In this document: in pieces, positions 22,759 to 34,502 of the stretch | How positions within the stretch are numbered: position 1 is the stretch's first letter | How the letters are laid out: every line of letters starts with the position of its first letter | Source of the DNA: Ceratobasidium sp. AG-K | Taxonomy: Eukaryota > Basidiomycota > Agaricomycetes > Cantharellales > Ceratobasidiaceae | NCBI GenBank assembly: GCA_037039685.1 | Contig: JAWNGF010000003.1 | Span: forward strand, 3,286,001-3,350,000 | Length of the DNA stretch: 64,000 nt | Direction: 5' to 3' | Position numbers and translations under genes: made by a program | The notes under the pieces: model-generated | Told to the model about the DNA's origin: nothing | Databases searched by the model: none | The model's input: only the letters and a program-made list of their open reading frames with translations

Positions 22759-24915
22759 ATGACTACTATGGACCCTACAAGACCCTCCTCAAGAGCGGAA
22801 ATGGAACAGCTACACTCACGGATACAGGAGGTACGAATGAACCCAGCATGAAGGGCTAGACCTCCACCCAAATTTACGGAATCATTGCAACCACAACAAC
22901 GGTCTAGACCACCTAGCGCGGGAACTGTCCCAGGAGGCTTGGGAAACATTGGGGAAAACTTGGCTGAAGTAGAAGACACTACACTGGGAACAATAACAAT
23001 ACCTAACACAACGGGAACTGAGCCACTGGCGCCAATAGCAATAACCGTCCCAATCATTGAATCACCATGGGCTGAACAAAAAATACAGATTGTCAGTGAC
23101 CAACCAAGAAATGCCACACCAGGTCCTTCACATCCCAGGATAACCGTACAAAGGTCACCACTTACTTTCTCAATAATCCATCACGAATCCGATAGCAACA
23201 GTATGGAAAACCCTATGCCCGGACTTGACTATGTACAGGGAGACAACGCTTCTTCGGTACCATCTAGATCGGTATTGCGCACCAGCACAAGTGGGTCAAT
23301 TGATACAACATCAATTGATAGAACTATCCAAAGGAACCAGCAAATTGTCAATACAGAAGGCAGAGAAGTGGAAGTCTTCCAGGCCATCTACGACAGAATA
23401 CAGAGAGAATACATGGAAAACAATGCAATCATGGCTGCAAGAATTGAGACCCTGGAAAGAAGGTGGGACACTCAAATTGCTGACACAACTAACTTCTTAC
23501 AGATACTTGAACGTATTGGGCAACAAACCAAAGATACAGTCAATACTTTCTTAGAAAGGATTGGAATTGTAGAAAATGTAATGCAGCAAGTCCAGGAACA
23601 AATGAACACAGCAACAAACACTATGGAACAAATTGACCAAACAACTGGTCGTCATCAAGCAGGTATCAATCTGTCTATCAACAGACAAAATACCCAACTA
23701 GAAACAATGGAGGCAACAATCCAAGCCCTGCAAAGGGAATACCAAACCACTACGGAAGCCCAACAACTAGCACTACTCGCCATGGCTACACACATTGGAA
23801 GGACAGAAACAACTGTAGACCAAATTGCGCTTGACGTCCAAAAAATTGGCGAGCGGCAAATGGACAATAGAGACAAGCAATGCTCACAGGAAAGTAGGAG
23901 AACACCACCTCCTCCCAACCCTCCGCTTCCTCCATCATCACCCTCGGGTCATGGACGGGGTGGACCAAGAAGAGTGCCCAGTCCATCATTGTCCCCATCC
24001 CCTCCATCCTTCCATGTGGAAAATCAATCAGGACATCAAGTGTGACAAAGGGACCAAACAATCATCATCCAGACTCAGGGAGGAAATGGAGGCGGACCAT
24101 CATCTAAACAGAAAATGCCAAAACCCTTTGACGGAACAAGAGGAACGGCTGCTGAAACTTTTCTCTCACAAATGAAGGCCTACTTCTGCATCAATGAAAA
24201 CTACTACAACACCGATCTTAGCAAAATTCCTGCCTTCTTGATCAATATGAAAGAAGGACAACCAGTGAATTGGGCACAACCTGCCCTGAACGCCTATAAC
24301 AATCAACGTCCCCATCTTTGGCTCACAAGCTGGGATGAACTACAGACCGCTTTTATTGAACAATGGATGGATCTGGCTAAACGACTAGATGCCAAAACTA
24401 AACTACAGAAGCTCTACCAAAACAAGAGCGTGTTGGAATACATCACAGACTTCCACCTTCTACAGCAAGACGTAGAATGGAACAAAGATGCCCTCATCAC
24501 ACGCTTCCGACATGGCCTGCAACATACCATCAAACAGGAACTCATAAGGGAAGAAATGCGCGACTACAACCGCCATAATGCAAGGACCTTGCACAATTGG
24601 ATGCAGCTCGCACTCCAGGCCGAGTGACTGAATCCAATGAAATTGGATAAAGGGAAACAGAAGGATCAAAGGAAACCTCAAGGCCCAAACACCGGTGGAA
24701 ATACTACTATCATCCAAGTACCCAATGAAGAAAAGGAACGCTGCAAGAAGGAGAACCTGTGCATCAAATGTGGCAAACCTAACCATATGATGAAGGATTG
24801 CCGCACAGGATGGGCCTACGTTGACAAAGGGAAGCAACCAATCAAAGGAAAAGCGGCAGAAGTCTCTGCTAGCATTGAAGAGGTAGTCTCAACCACCTCG
24901 GAGTCAGAAAACTAG
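22759..24915 (+). pseudogene. gag of family B, three TGA stops
   Basis: One frame of about 718 codons from ATG 22759 to TAG 24913-24915, interrupted by TGA near 22849 and at 24043 and 24625. The N-terminal half is a Gln/Glu/Thr-rich probable coiled coil. The C-terminal half has the gag core (PFDGTRGTAAETFLSQ, WDELQTAFIEQW) and a CCHC knuckle CIKCGKPNHMMKDC. Pol follows in the -1 frame, as in family A. Confidence 0.85.
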
Positions 24916-24932
24916 ATAGGTGTCCTAGCACC

Positions 24933-27900
24933 GTGTCTAGTGATACCTTGAACAAACCTCTATCAAATGTATATTACTGCAAAGCATCAAATGAATCACC
25001 CATGGTATATACAAAGATAGAGGGAATCACAGATAAAACGCCAACGCTCATTGACTCAGGATCTACAAGAAACTTCATGGATATCAAGTATGCTAGGAGA
25101 AATAATCTCCCTCTCATCAAACTTCAAACTCCCAGAGGTGTCGAAATGATCAATGGAAAAACAGAGAAGGAAACTATATGCTTCCGGACTAAGGTCACCT
25201 TTGAGCTCCAAGGAAGAACCTTCATGCAAAAACTCTACTGCATGCCAACAGGAAGACAACCTATGATACTGGGAATGACGTGGCTAAAAGAAGTCAACCC
25301 AGATATCACATGGGCACCCTTTGAAATCAACTGGCGTGACAATCTCACCCAAGCTAAGGCAGATAAATTGGAAGGCCTACCAGAAGAACTACAGGACTAC
25401 CAAGATGTCTTCAATGAAGAAAAATATGACCAGCTGCCAGAACATAGGGAATGGGATTGCACAATAGACCTCATTGAGGGAGCAGCTCTGCCCAAACCCA
25501 GAAAAGCATACCCTCTTTCCCCAAGAGAAAGAGAGGCACAGAAGCAATATGTGAAAGAGGAATTGGCTTCAGGAAGAATAAGGCCAAGTAAATCCCCTAT
25601 CGCCACCAGAGCCTTCTTTGTCAAAAAAGCACTAAAACCGGGACAAGCTGTACCCAACCTCCGAACAGTGATAGACTACACTGGAATAAATGCTAAAACA
25701 ATAGCTGATAGATACCCCGTACCGCTTTTGGAAGAACTACTTGATATCTTCAAGAAAACTGTGGAAGAACATGACAAAGAACTTTTCATTTCCACCCTAG
25801 ATTTGAAGAATGGATTCTGGAACATCAGAATCAAGGAAGGGGACGAATGGAAAACAGCATTTAGAACAGCGGAAGGTCTCTTTGAATACACGGTAATGGG
25901 CATGGGACTAAAAAACGCCCCATCTACCTTCCAATGATACATGGACCACATTTTTAGATACAAGAAAGGGGTGTCTGTAGTTGTATACATCAACAAGATC
26001 CTAGTCATTCCCAGAGGTCGCGAGAAACACACACAAGATCTCCAAGAAGTATTGGAACTCTTGCGAGAACATCATCTCTATGGGAATATCAAAAAATGCT
26101 ACTTCTACCAGAAGAAAGCCGACTGGGTGGGATTTGTTGTGGACAAACATGGTATCTCCATGCATAAGGACAAAGTCAACACTATCCAGGAATGGCCCAC
26201 ACCAAAAACGGTAAAACAACTCCAATCCTTCATCAGATTTGCAAACTTCTACCAAAGGTTTGTTGTATCCTTCTCCTCTGTCGTAAAACCCTTGACTCAG
26301 CTTACTCATAAGGATAAGAAGTGGGAATTGGGAGAGGAGCATCAAAAGGCTTTTGAAAATCTCAAGCAACTTATTTCGGAAGAACCCGTCCTTGCACACC
26401 CTGACAAATCAAAGCAATGCTACCTAGAAACCAATGCCTCAGGGGTGGCAATGGGAGCTATATTGTCTCAACAACAATCAGATGGGTATTTGCATCCCAT
26501 TGGCTTCTTATCAAAAAGCTTCAAACCGGCGGAGCTTAACTACGATACACATGATAAGGAGCTCCTAGCTATCATAGAAGCACTAACTCATTGGCGCATA
26601 CACCTGGAAGGAACTAGCCTACCCATAATTGTATACACCAATCACTGGAATCTCATATACTGGGGAAGTAATAGAAACTTCAACAGAAGACATTCACGAT
26701 GGTACCTGCTCCTTAGCTCATATAATTATGAGATACACTACCGACCCAGAAAAATGGGAACAAAACCCAATATCCTATCCAGGAGAAGCAACCATGATGA
26801 TATTCCCAATGCGGAACAAGTAATGATTGCTGCCAAAACTTTCAAGGGCTTTTCGGCAGATCTAGGCATGGATACCATATCAGACATAAAGGAAGGGCAG
26901 GAAGAAGATGAAAATCTCAGAACCCTTATCACAACGGTCAAAGGAAAGGAGGATCTGCCTCCCACTGTCAAAAAGCAATTCAAGGACTATGAGTACAACA
27001 AAGATCTCCTCTGGTACCAGGGGAAGATTGTTGTCCCTGAAGATAAGGATGTGCGCTTAAACATCCTATGACTACACCATGATAGTCCAATAGCGGGACA
27101 TCAAGGACAAGCAAGGACGCTTGAGCTTGTAGCAAGGAAATACTACCGGCCCAGCATGAAGGCACAAATCAATAGATATGTGGACACATGTGAAGTATGC
27201 CAAAGGGGAAAGGGACACAAACAACCAGTCCCACTCAAACCCTTGCTGATACTGGAGAAACCTTGGGAAGATATCACATATGACTTTATTGTCAAACTAC
27301 CCAAATCAGAAGGAAATGATAGCATCCTTGTGGTAGTAGATCGCTTCTCAAGGATGGCACATTTCATTGCATGCAATGAAAGCACCAACTCAGAACAGCT
27401 AGCCAAGATCTTCGTACAGAACATATGGCGTATCCATGGGCTCCCCAAAACAACAGTCTCCGATAGGGGAACAACCTTCAAATCACACTTCTTGGGGGCA
27501 GTGTATAAGCAACTAGGGATACACCCCACTTTTAGCACGGCCTTTCATCCGCAAACTGATGGGCTAGCCGAAAACACAAACAAGTGGCTAGAAGGATTCC
27601 TAAGAATCTTTTGCAACTATAACCAGGACGACTGGGCTAAATGGCTACCTATTGCGGAATTTTGTCACAACAATCACGTCAATAGGACAACTGGCAAAAC
27701 TCCTTTCAAAGTGGTCTTTGGAAAGAACCCCAAATGGTCCATAGAGGAATATGTCACTGAATCACCAGAAGGGAACCGGTGGACAGAAAACCTAAATGCC
27801 ATATGGGAAGAAACAAAAGCAATGATGGAATACCACAGAATCACCAAAGAAACGCCTAAACAACAATACAAGGAAGGTGATCACGTATGGCTCCTTACTA

Positions 27901-29150
27901 AGGACCTCAAGACCAGACGTCCTACTAAGAAGTTGGACAACAAGAAAACTGGTCCTTTAAAGATAACAAAGGTCATGGGAACACACACATATCAGCTAGA
28001 CCTCCCAAAGAGTTTGCAAAAACACAATGTCTTCAACAGCACCTTCCTTTCTCCCTACAAGGAAGATACGGACTTTGGAAGGAACCAACCCCGACCACTG
28101 CCAATAACAACGGAAGAAGGGGAGAAGGAATACAAAGTTGAAAAGATTGTTGGATGGTACCAAGATCTTGCCAGGCTAAAATACTGCATCCGATGGAAGG
28201 GATATAGCGCCCAAGAAGACACTGAAGAACGAGCGGAAAAGTTTGCCGAAATGACAGAACTGCTAAGGAAATTCCAGAAGGACTTCCCATTGGCACCACT
28301 TCTGCCAAATATCAAACCGCATGTGAAATTGTTGAAGGATAAAAGGACAAGAGCCAGAGCGGCAGAAATCATCACTCCAGCTACTCAGCTCACTCAACCA
28401 AACTCACTCTACCAAGCCCAACACCAACAGCCTTTCTTTACTAAAACATGCCTGCTGTCCACATCTCAAAGGCTGCCATCCGCACTGCCCGCCGGGCCAA
28501 CACCTCCACCACTGCCTTTGGGAGGGCCCTCCGACTCACTGGACAGGGCGAGTATGCTGTCATCAACCGTGGGACTACCCCTTGGTCCTTCATCGAGGCC
28601 AAGGAATTGGCCGAGATCCTGGACCCAGGGTGTGGACTGGGGTATATCCCCATCAGGAAGTGCGACTGGCTCAGCTGGATGGCCGACCTCAAGTCTATCC
28701 AGCACAACAACTACGGCAAAATGCTGTGGGTGGGACAACCCAACAAAAAGCCCCTTGACCATGCCACCCTCAAGTGGCACAAGCTCTATACCTGCCGAGG
28801 ATGCATCAGTCACATGGTGCACGACGTGGTCCTCAAAAGCGGGGATGCCTGGAACGTCGACACTGGGTACAAGTGGCGAGAGGACGGGTGGTGGAAGCAA
28901 ATTGACAACCCCTGCCTCCATATCAAAGCCAAGCGATGGGAAGCTGGGGTGGCCTGGATGCGGGCTGAGTCAGACACCAAGTCTGGCTGGGAACTCAACA
29001 TCCCAAAACCAGAGCCTGGTATGCCAAACCCACTCACCTCAGACAACTACTCATACCCCTGGACGTCCACAGCTCCCAACAACGACTGGCCTGCACTTGA
29101 GCAGGCCAAAAGTAGTTGAGCAACTCAGGGACCCAGTCCCGCCCCTATGA
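24933..29150 (+). pseudogene. pol of family B (PR-RT-RH-IN-chromodomain), inactivated
   Basis: Single frame with TGA stops at 25935 and 27069. Order: protease (TLIDSGSTRNF), reverse transcriptase, RNase H, integrase (CEVCQ zinc-finger cysteines, then the D,D,E core ending in HPQTDGLAENTN), chromodomain-like segment about 28130-28290 (YKVEKIVGW...IRWKGYSAQED). The RT active box reads YINKIL instead of YIDDIL, and RNase H positions expected to be Asp read ETNAS, YTNH and KPNILSR. The frame stays open to 29150, overlapping the next ORF for about 700 nt in another frame; the real pol end is probably soon after the chromodomain. Confidence 0.88.
28448..29119 (+). CDS. Accessory ORF 1 of family B
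   Basis: 223-residue ORF downstream of the chromodomain and inside the element, in a frame different from pol. It opens with MPAV like the accessory ORF of family A and has a CRGC motif (YTCRGCISH) followed by a Trp-rich segment (GYKWREDGWWKQ), also reminiscent of family A (FVC.GCA, then W-rich). It matches no retroelement protein I know. It is intact, while gag and pol carry five stops, but the GC-rich context also favours chance openness. Confidence 0.5.
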   Translation: MPAVHISKAAIRTARRANTSTTAFGRALRLTGQGEYAVINRGTTPWSFIEAKELAEILDPGCGLGYIPIRKCDWLSWMADLKSIQHNNYGKMLWVGQPNKKPLDHATLKWHKLYTCRGCISHMVHDVVLKSGDAWNVDTGYKWREDGWWKQIDNPCLHIKAKRWEAGVAWMRAESDTKSGWELNIPKPEPGMPNPLTSDNYSYPWTSTAPNNDWPALEQAKSS

Positions 29151-29713
29151 CTATTGAGCACCCTTTTGGGGAGTCCCCTCCAACCAACCCTGCTATGCAG
29201 CAGTCCTGCAGGACCCCCCCTGCACCCACGGTCCCTGCACCGTCCCCTGCGGACAATGAGCTGCCCGCCCCTCTGGAAATCCCTGCCGACCCCTTGCTGC
29301 TCCAGCGGCAATTCAACGAGGCAATGGAACAAGCTCAGGCTCAAATTGAGCGCCTCATGGCCGAGGTCGAGCGGGAACTTGACCACACACCCCCGGCCCC
29401 TGCCTACAACAGGATGCCATGCGACACTGAGGTCCTTGAGGCCTACAGAATGGTCCAACGGGGGGAGCTCTCCCCCTCCACACTCGAGCGTTGGTGCAAC
29501 GCATGCCACGAGGCCTGGGTCAACAGGGAATGCCAGTCCCTGCTCGAGCGGGAACGTCAATGCTCCCAGGCTCTCTCCCTCCTAGTCCAACATGAGCGCG
29601 ACTTTGAGCAGGCCAAGTGGGACGCAATGAATGCGTGCTTGGAGGAGGATATGTGGCTCCTGGCAGAGTGGGAAGGATGGCTGGCGATCAAGGAATGGAT
29701 CACCCAAAAGTAG
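29147..29713 (+). CDS. Accessory ORF 2 of family B (coiled-coil)
   Basis: 188-residue ORF in the same frame as accessory ORF 1, separated only by TGA (29117-29119) and nine codons, so the two may once have been one protein. Pro-rich N terminus, then a Glu/Gln/Leu-rich helical region (EAMEQAQAQIERLMAEVERE) and Trp-containing acidic C terminus. It ends 40 bp before the 3' LTR, next to the polypurine tract. No known family. Confidence 0.45.
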   Translation: MTIEHPFGESPPTNPAMQQSCRTPPAPTVPAPSPADNELPAPLEIPADPLLLQRQFNEAMEQAQAQIERLMAEVERELDHTPPAPAYNRMPCDTEVLEAYRMVQRGELSPSTLERWCNACHEAWVNRECQSLLERERQCSQALSLLVQHERDFEQAKWDAMNACLEEDMWLLAEWEGWLAIKEWITQK

Positions 29714-29753
29714 TTGTGCGCAGTCCCCTATGCCCAGCCTAAAGGGGGGGCAA

Positions 29754-30305
29754 TGTTGTGACCCATGTACAAAATCCCTGGACTCTGGCTGTGTGGCTCG
29801 GACTCTGGCGCCCTAAGCGCCCTATGTACAATGTATGGCCCTCTCCCACGTTTAGTGTGGTGTATGGATGACGTGTCACCTTGGCCCATATGGCCTTGCT
29901 GTCTTCTGGATCTTTCCCTTGGAAGGATTGTGCTTCTGGAATGTTCTTCCAGAAGCACTTTCAGTTTGCTGACTGATACTGGCGCCTGATTGGCCAGTTT
30001 ATGTATTGTACCACTTTAAGGCATTTTTGCCTCATGCTATATATACTGGCTTGCAAGCATGGACTCACTCCAGCTTGCTTTGCCTCGTCATCTCTCCCCT
30101 CAGAGTGCACTCTAAGTCCCAAAGGCCTTACAGCCTTTGTCTCTCATCTAAGTGGGCCTTTGGCCATCATCAGTATCGATGCTAAGGTTGCACTAGCAAC
30201 TTAGCAAACGGACTAAGGAGCCTATAAGGCATATCGAGGCCAGTCTCTACAACTAAGGCAAGGACGGTCACTGTTGTTGGTCAACCTGCATAGAGGGTTG
30301 CAACA
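29754..30305 (+). repeat. Family B 3' LTR
   Basis: 552 bp, TGTTGTGACC...GGTTGCAACA. Followed at 30308-30319 by another copy of the family B primer site, which a normal 3' LTR would not have; it is therefore likely shared with a tandem B copy interrupted at 30324 by a family A LTR. Confidence 0.88.
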
Positions 30306-30323
30306 TTGCAAAGCAAGCTCCAA

Positions 30324-30790
30324 TGTTGTAAGCTTCTTCTTGATGGCTATGAGACAAGCCACGATGGAGAGTGGACGGCACTAAGACCTAAGCGACCTCT
30401 TGAACCGCAACACACTTAAGTGTCTGTAGGCTCTTGAGGGTAGGGGTGGTTTAAAGTGTCACTCAAAGGGGATGTTAGACGAGACAAAACAAGCTGGGGT
30501 TACCAGGCTTGTTGGTCCTCTATATATATTCACAAAGTGGCCAAGTCATACAAGGCGCAGCCACATGAGTCAAACAAAACAGCCAGTCAGGAGTGTCCAT
30601 GTGAGTCATGCTGTATGAACAGACATGACTTGTACAAAGCACAGCCGCGTTACACAATGTAACAGAATAACCACAAGAAGGTGGCAACGCGGCACAGGAA
30701 AAGACAAACAACATATGAACAGGATGACAGACACAAGGACAGATGGTGGAGGCACAAGACAAGTCCAATGGAGTGAGCTGGCTCACAACA
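30324..30790 (-). repeat. Family A LTR (3' LTR of A3, reverse)
   Basis: 467-bp copy reading TGTTGTAAGC...GCTCACAACA on the plus strand. It sits directly after the family B primer site at 30308-30319, i.e. inserted at the start of a B internal region. Confidence 0.88.
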
Positions 30791-30832
30791 TTACTCCCCC
30801 TCAGGAGTCCATCTAGGGGACCTGGATGGGCT

Positions 30833-31597
30833 TCATTGGATCTTGCAATCCTTGCCTTTGGCAAGCATGTGCTCTTCCAGGCCCTCATCCTCCTCAATGG
30901 TCAAGTCAATCGGGTTGAACACAGTGTTACCTGGTTTGTCAGAGAACTTTTCCCATTCCTCCCATGTCTCCTCCTTCATCCAGTCGGCCTTGGACCAGTC
31001 CAAAACCCTCTTCTGAGCCTCCACAAAATCCTCGTCCCATTGTTGCACGTCCGGCTCTGCTTCCTTCCATGCTGACACATCTGCGTCCTCCCACTTCCAC
31101 CAGTTTGGAGCCCACTTGAACTTTTCCTTCTGGTATCTTCCCCTTTCCATCTTCCAGTCGCTCAAGTCCCTTTTGTAGTTGGCGTCACAGGTGTCGTTCC
31201 ACCTAGGTCGGAGCATTGGTTGTCTCCCGTTGTACCCTGGTACCCACTTGCTTGAGTATGCCCCCTCTTGTCCCCATTCAACGACTCCGAGCATATGGGT
31301 GGAAAGGAGGACAACCTACGAGACCTGGAACACAGCGCATCCTTGACAAACAAAGATGTCCTTTTGTAGGAGTTGCATGCGTGTCGGCCATTTCTTTCCG
31401 ACCCACTGGAATTCTCCCAGGTCTGAGTGTAGGACGTTGTCCAATGCCCTAAAGTGCATTCTACCGGAGCTCTGCTGCGCCCTCTTGAAGACGTAGAGGG
31501 CGGCTCCAGCGTCAAGGATCCTTGCTGTGGCAAAGGCAGGTCCTTCAAGGATGCGGGTGAGGTTGTTGGAGATGGTGGCATGGGTAACGGCAGGCAT
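30833..31597 (-). pseudogene. Accessory ORF of family A, copy A3
   Basis: 255-codon frame with a single TAG at 31318-31316. Collinear and very similar to the copy at 37983-38747, including its exact length. Where A2 has its stop (TGA), A3 has CAA (Gln); where A3 has its stop, A2 has GAG (Glu). So each lesion is private and the ancestral ORF was open. C-terminal half is rich in Trp, Lys, Glu and Asp and ends with a SUMO-interaction-like motif (NPIDLTIEEDEG). Confidence 0.7.
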
Positions 31598-31598
31598 T

Positions 31599-32054
31599 TG
31601 TCGTGAGCTAGCTCCCTCCATCAGACTCGCCTGTTGTCTTGCCTGCCTGTTTCTTCCTTTGTGTTGTGTTTCTGTTTCCGTTTGCCGCATTGCCACCTTC
31701 TTGTGGTTATTTCTGTTACACTGTGTAACGTGGCTGTGCTTTGTACAAGTCATGTCTGTTCATACAGCATGACTCACATGGACACTCCTGACTGGCTGTT
31801 ATGTATGACTTGTGTGGCTGTGCCTTGTATGACTCGGCCACTTCTTGAATATATATAGAGGACCAACAAGCCTGGTAACCCCAGCTTGTTTTGTCTCGTC
31901 AAACATCCCCTTTGAGTGACACTTTAAACCACCCCTACCCTCAAGAGCCTACAGGCACTTAAGTGTGTTGCGGTCCAAGAGGTCACTTAGGTCTTAGTGC
32001 TGTCCACTCTCCATCGCGGCTTGTCTCATAGCCATCAAGAAGAAGCTTACGACA
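31599..32054 (+). repeat. Family A 5' LTR of A2
   Basis: 456 bp, TGTCGTGAGC...TTACGACA with TATATATA box and the AGCTTGTTTTGT self-primer at 31883-31894, matched by ACAAAACAAGCT at 32057-32068. Confidence 0.9.
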
Positions 32055-32076
32055 TTACAAAACAAGCTTAACAATC

Positions 32077-34500
32077 ATGTCCATTCAGGAGGATGTGGGG
32101 TCACACCTCACAACACCATTATCAACAAGGAGAGGACCAAGTAGGGTTTCGAGACCTACAAGTTCCCTCAACAAACATGATATCGCACAAGCTTGGGCCG
32201 GAGGACCAGCAAGGTCTCGCCCACAAAGCCAAGCTTCTATGCCTGGAACATTCAACACTGAGAACGTTTCAGTTGTTCAGGAAGAACCTACCATAGTTGC
32301 TAGGGAGCCAGGAGATTTCACCAACGACCCCACACCGGTCACAATTTGGATCCCAATCTCAAATGCAAGCCCAGGTCCATCACGTCCACTATGGCCTATG
32401 GGGGCCAGAAGACAGTTTTTCTCCCCCCTACCTGAAGCTCACGGGGGCGTATCCCTTGTTCCTATCAGGCCGCCACCCACACCGCACATTTCCCTTGCTG
32501 CTCAAGTACCACAGATTGGGGGAACCATCACCAATGCCGGCCCAATCCCAATAAGCTCTCAGACCGTGACTCCAGTTAACCCAGCGACGCCATACGTACC
32601 ACAGGGGTATTCCCAGCATCCAACAGCAACTGAAGGACAAGACCCCCCTAGGATTCCCAGCTCAAGTTCTAGCTCCAGCGGAAGAACCTTGATTAGCAAC
32701 CTTGACGACCTCAATGATCTTCACCTCGGAAGACACAATGCACTGCTAAGGATTATTGATGGAATGAGGATAACAATCAACAGAAGACTCAACAGGTTAG
32801 AACAATCCACTCAAGTGTTGGCTAACAACCAACAAATCTTCAACGATTCCCTCAACAACCTACAAGGAGCCCTGACAGATATCCTTACTGACGCACAAAA
32901 CAGTGAACACAACAGCTTCCTGGTTGGGCAAGACGTAATCCACTTAAGAAACAAAGTCACGAACACACAAGGACTAGTAAACAATGTACAGGAAGATCTT
33001 AACACCACGAGACAGGCACAGTTAGCCTGGAACAAAGCAGTCACCCAAGGACTAGAAGGACTAGGGGGAGACGGAAGGATTGCTATTGAAGCAATCAATA
33101 ACATGTGCAAACAGATGGACAAAGCATCCCTACATGCCATATCACCCCCCCACCCTGAAGCAGAATCTACCAGACTCGACGAATTAGAACAAAGGATACA
33201 TGAGCTTTCTGAAAACCCTGACAACAGAAGGGAAGCCAGACGTCCAAAAGTAACTAGACCAAAGGCTTTTGACGGGAAGAAAGGAGAAGGAGCAGAAATG
33301 TTCATCACCCAAATGGAAAGCTACTTGGTCAGGTTGGGCGACCAGTACAGCTCAGGACAAGAACAAATTAGAGAAGCACTAGCCAACTTCAAATCGGACA
33401 ACAGATCCGCTACACATTGGGCTCAGGTCCTACTACGGTCTATGAACAATGGAGTTCCGGGCCCAAACCTAAGGTCTTGGGAAACATTCAAATCACACTT
33501 CATGGAGCAATTTAGCGACCCTAACAAGAAGGCCAAGGCGGAGGCCGATATCCGAAAAAGCAAGCAAATCACTTCAGTAGCAAACTACGCAACGGAATTC
33601 CGCTTTCACATGGTGGATGTGAATTGGGGGGAAGAAGCCCTTATCAACCAATTCAAGGAAGGACTCAAGCCGGAAATCAAAACAGAATTGGCACAATTTG
33701 AACTTTCCCTTATCAACAAGGATGGAACTGAAAGGCACCTCAACCTTAACCAATGGATCACTCTTGCAATCTCCATTGACCAGAAATTGCAACAGATCAA
33801 GGCATCCACCGGAAAGAAAACACCCCAAGCGACCACCACTGGGCAAGCCTCTACAAAACAGCTTCCAGACGAAGTATACAAGGCAAGAATAGCATCAAAC
33901 CAATGTCTGAAGTGCAGTCAAGAAGGTCACCGTTTGCTCAAATGCTTGTCCAAGGAGTGGATAACAACTGAGCCCAGCATAAGGGGAAGAGAAGCTACAA
34001 TCTGTCGTAAGCTTCTTCTTGATGGCTATGAGACAAGCCGCGATGGAGAGTGGACGGCACTAAGACCTAAGTTACCTCTTGAACCGCAACACACTTAAGT
34101 GTCTGTAGGCTCTTGAGGGTAGGGGTGGTTCTAAGTGTCACTCAGAAGGGATGTTTTGACAAGACAAAACAAGCTGGGGTTACCAGGCTTGTTGGTCCTC
34201 TATATATATTCAAAAGGCGGCCGAGTCATACAGAACGCAGCCACATGAGTCACAGCAGTCAACCAGTCAGGAGTGTCCAAGTGAGTCATGCTGTATGAAC
34301 AGACATGACTTGTACAAAGCACAGCCGCGTTACACAATGTAACAGAATAACCACAAGAAGGTGGCAACGCGGCAAACGGAGACGGAAACACAACACAAAA
34401 GAAAGGAACAGGCGGACAAGACAACAGGCGAGTCCGATGGAGTGAGCTGGCTCACGACACAATCATAGAAGATTCGGGAAAAGAAGGGGTCTCCCTCTAA
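32077..34500 (+). pseudogene. gag of A2, open but split by a solo LTR
   Basis: Gag frame from ATG 32077 is open to the insertion at 34002 and resumes in the same frame at 34465 because the inserted LTR plus duplication totals 462 nt. It ends at TAA 34498-34500. Contains a Pro/Ser-rich N terminus, predicted coiled coil, gag core (SWETFKSHFMEQFSDPN) and CCHC knuckle CLKCSQEGHRLLKC. It is the best-preserved gag in the window. Confidence 0.85.
34003..34459 (-). mobile_element. Solo LTR of family A inside A2 gag
   Basis: 457-bp solo LTR, reverse orientation (TGTCGTAAGC...GCTCACGACA), flanked by a perfect 5-bp target duplication CAATC at 33998-34002 and 34460-34464. It interrupts the gag C terminus just after the zinc knuckle. 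Confidence 0.95.
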
Positions 34501-34502
34501 CT

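Larger units (their letters stand above)
22157..30305 (+). mobile_element. Family B Ty3/Gypsy chromovirus, full-length but decayed
   Basis: Complete layout: 5' LTR 22157-22708, primer site 22711-22722, gag 22759-24915, pol from 24933 with protease, reverse transcriptase, RNase H, integrase and chromodomain, two extra ORFs (28448-29119 and 29147-29713), a polypurine tract (AAAGGGGGGG at 29741-29750), and 3' LTR 29754-30305. Both LTRs are 552 bp and differ at about ten positions, mostly CpG transitions. No 5-bp target duplication is visible. A second primer site follows the 3' LTR (30308-30319), so this LTR seems shared with another, interrupted B copy. Confidence 0.9.
30324..31598 (-). mobile_element. 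Family A copy A3, reverse, 5'-truncated
   Basis: Reverse-oriented 3' end of a family A element: LTR 30324-30790, polypurine tract complement (CTCCCCCTCAGG) just beyond, and the accessory ORF 31597-30833. Truncated exactly at the accessory ORF start, where the forward LTR of copy A2 begins (31599). Confidence 0.85.

Noticed and set aside
28450..29150. Extended Pro/Ser/Thr-rich C terminus of family B pol
   Set aside because: The pol frame stays open here, but the family A pol stops soon after the chromodomain and the other frame encodes a better-looking ORF; the tail is probably an overlap by chance.
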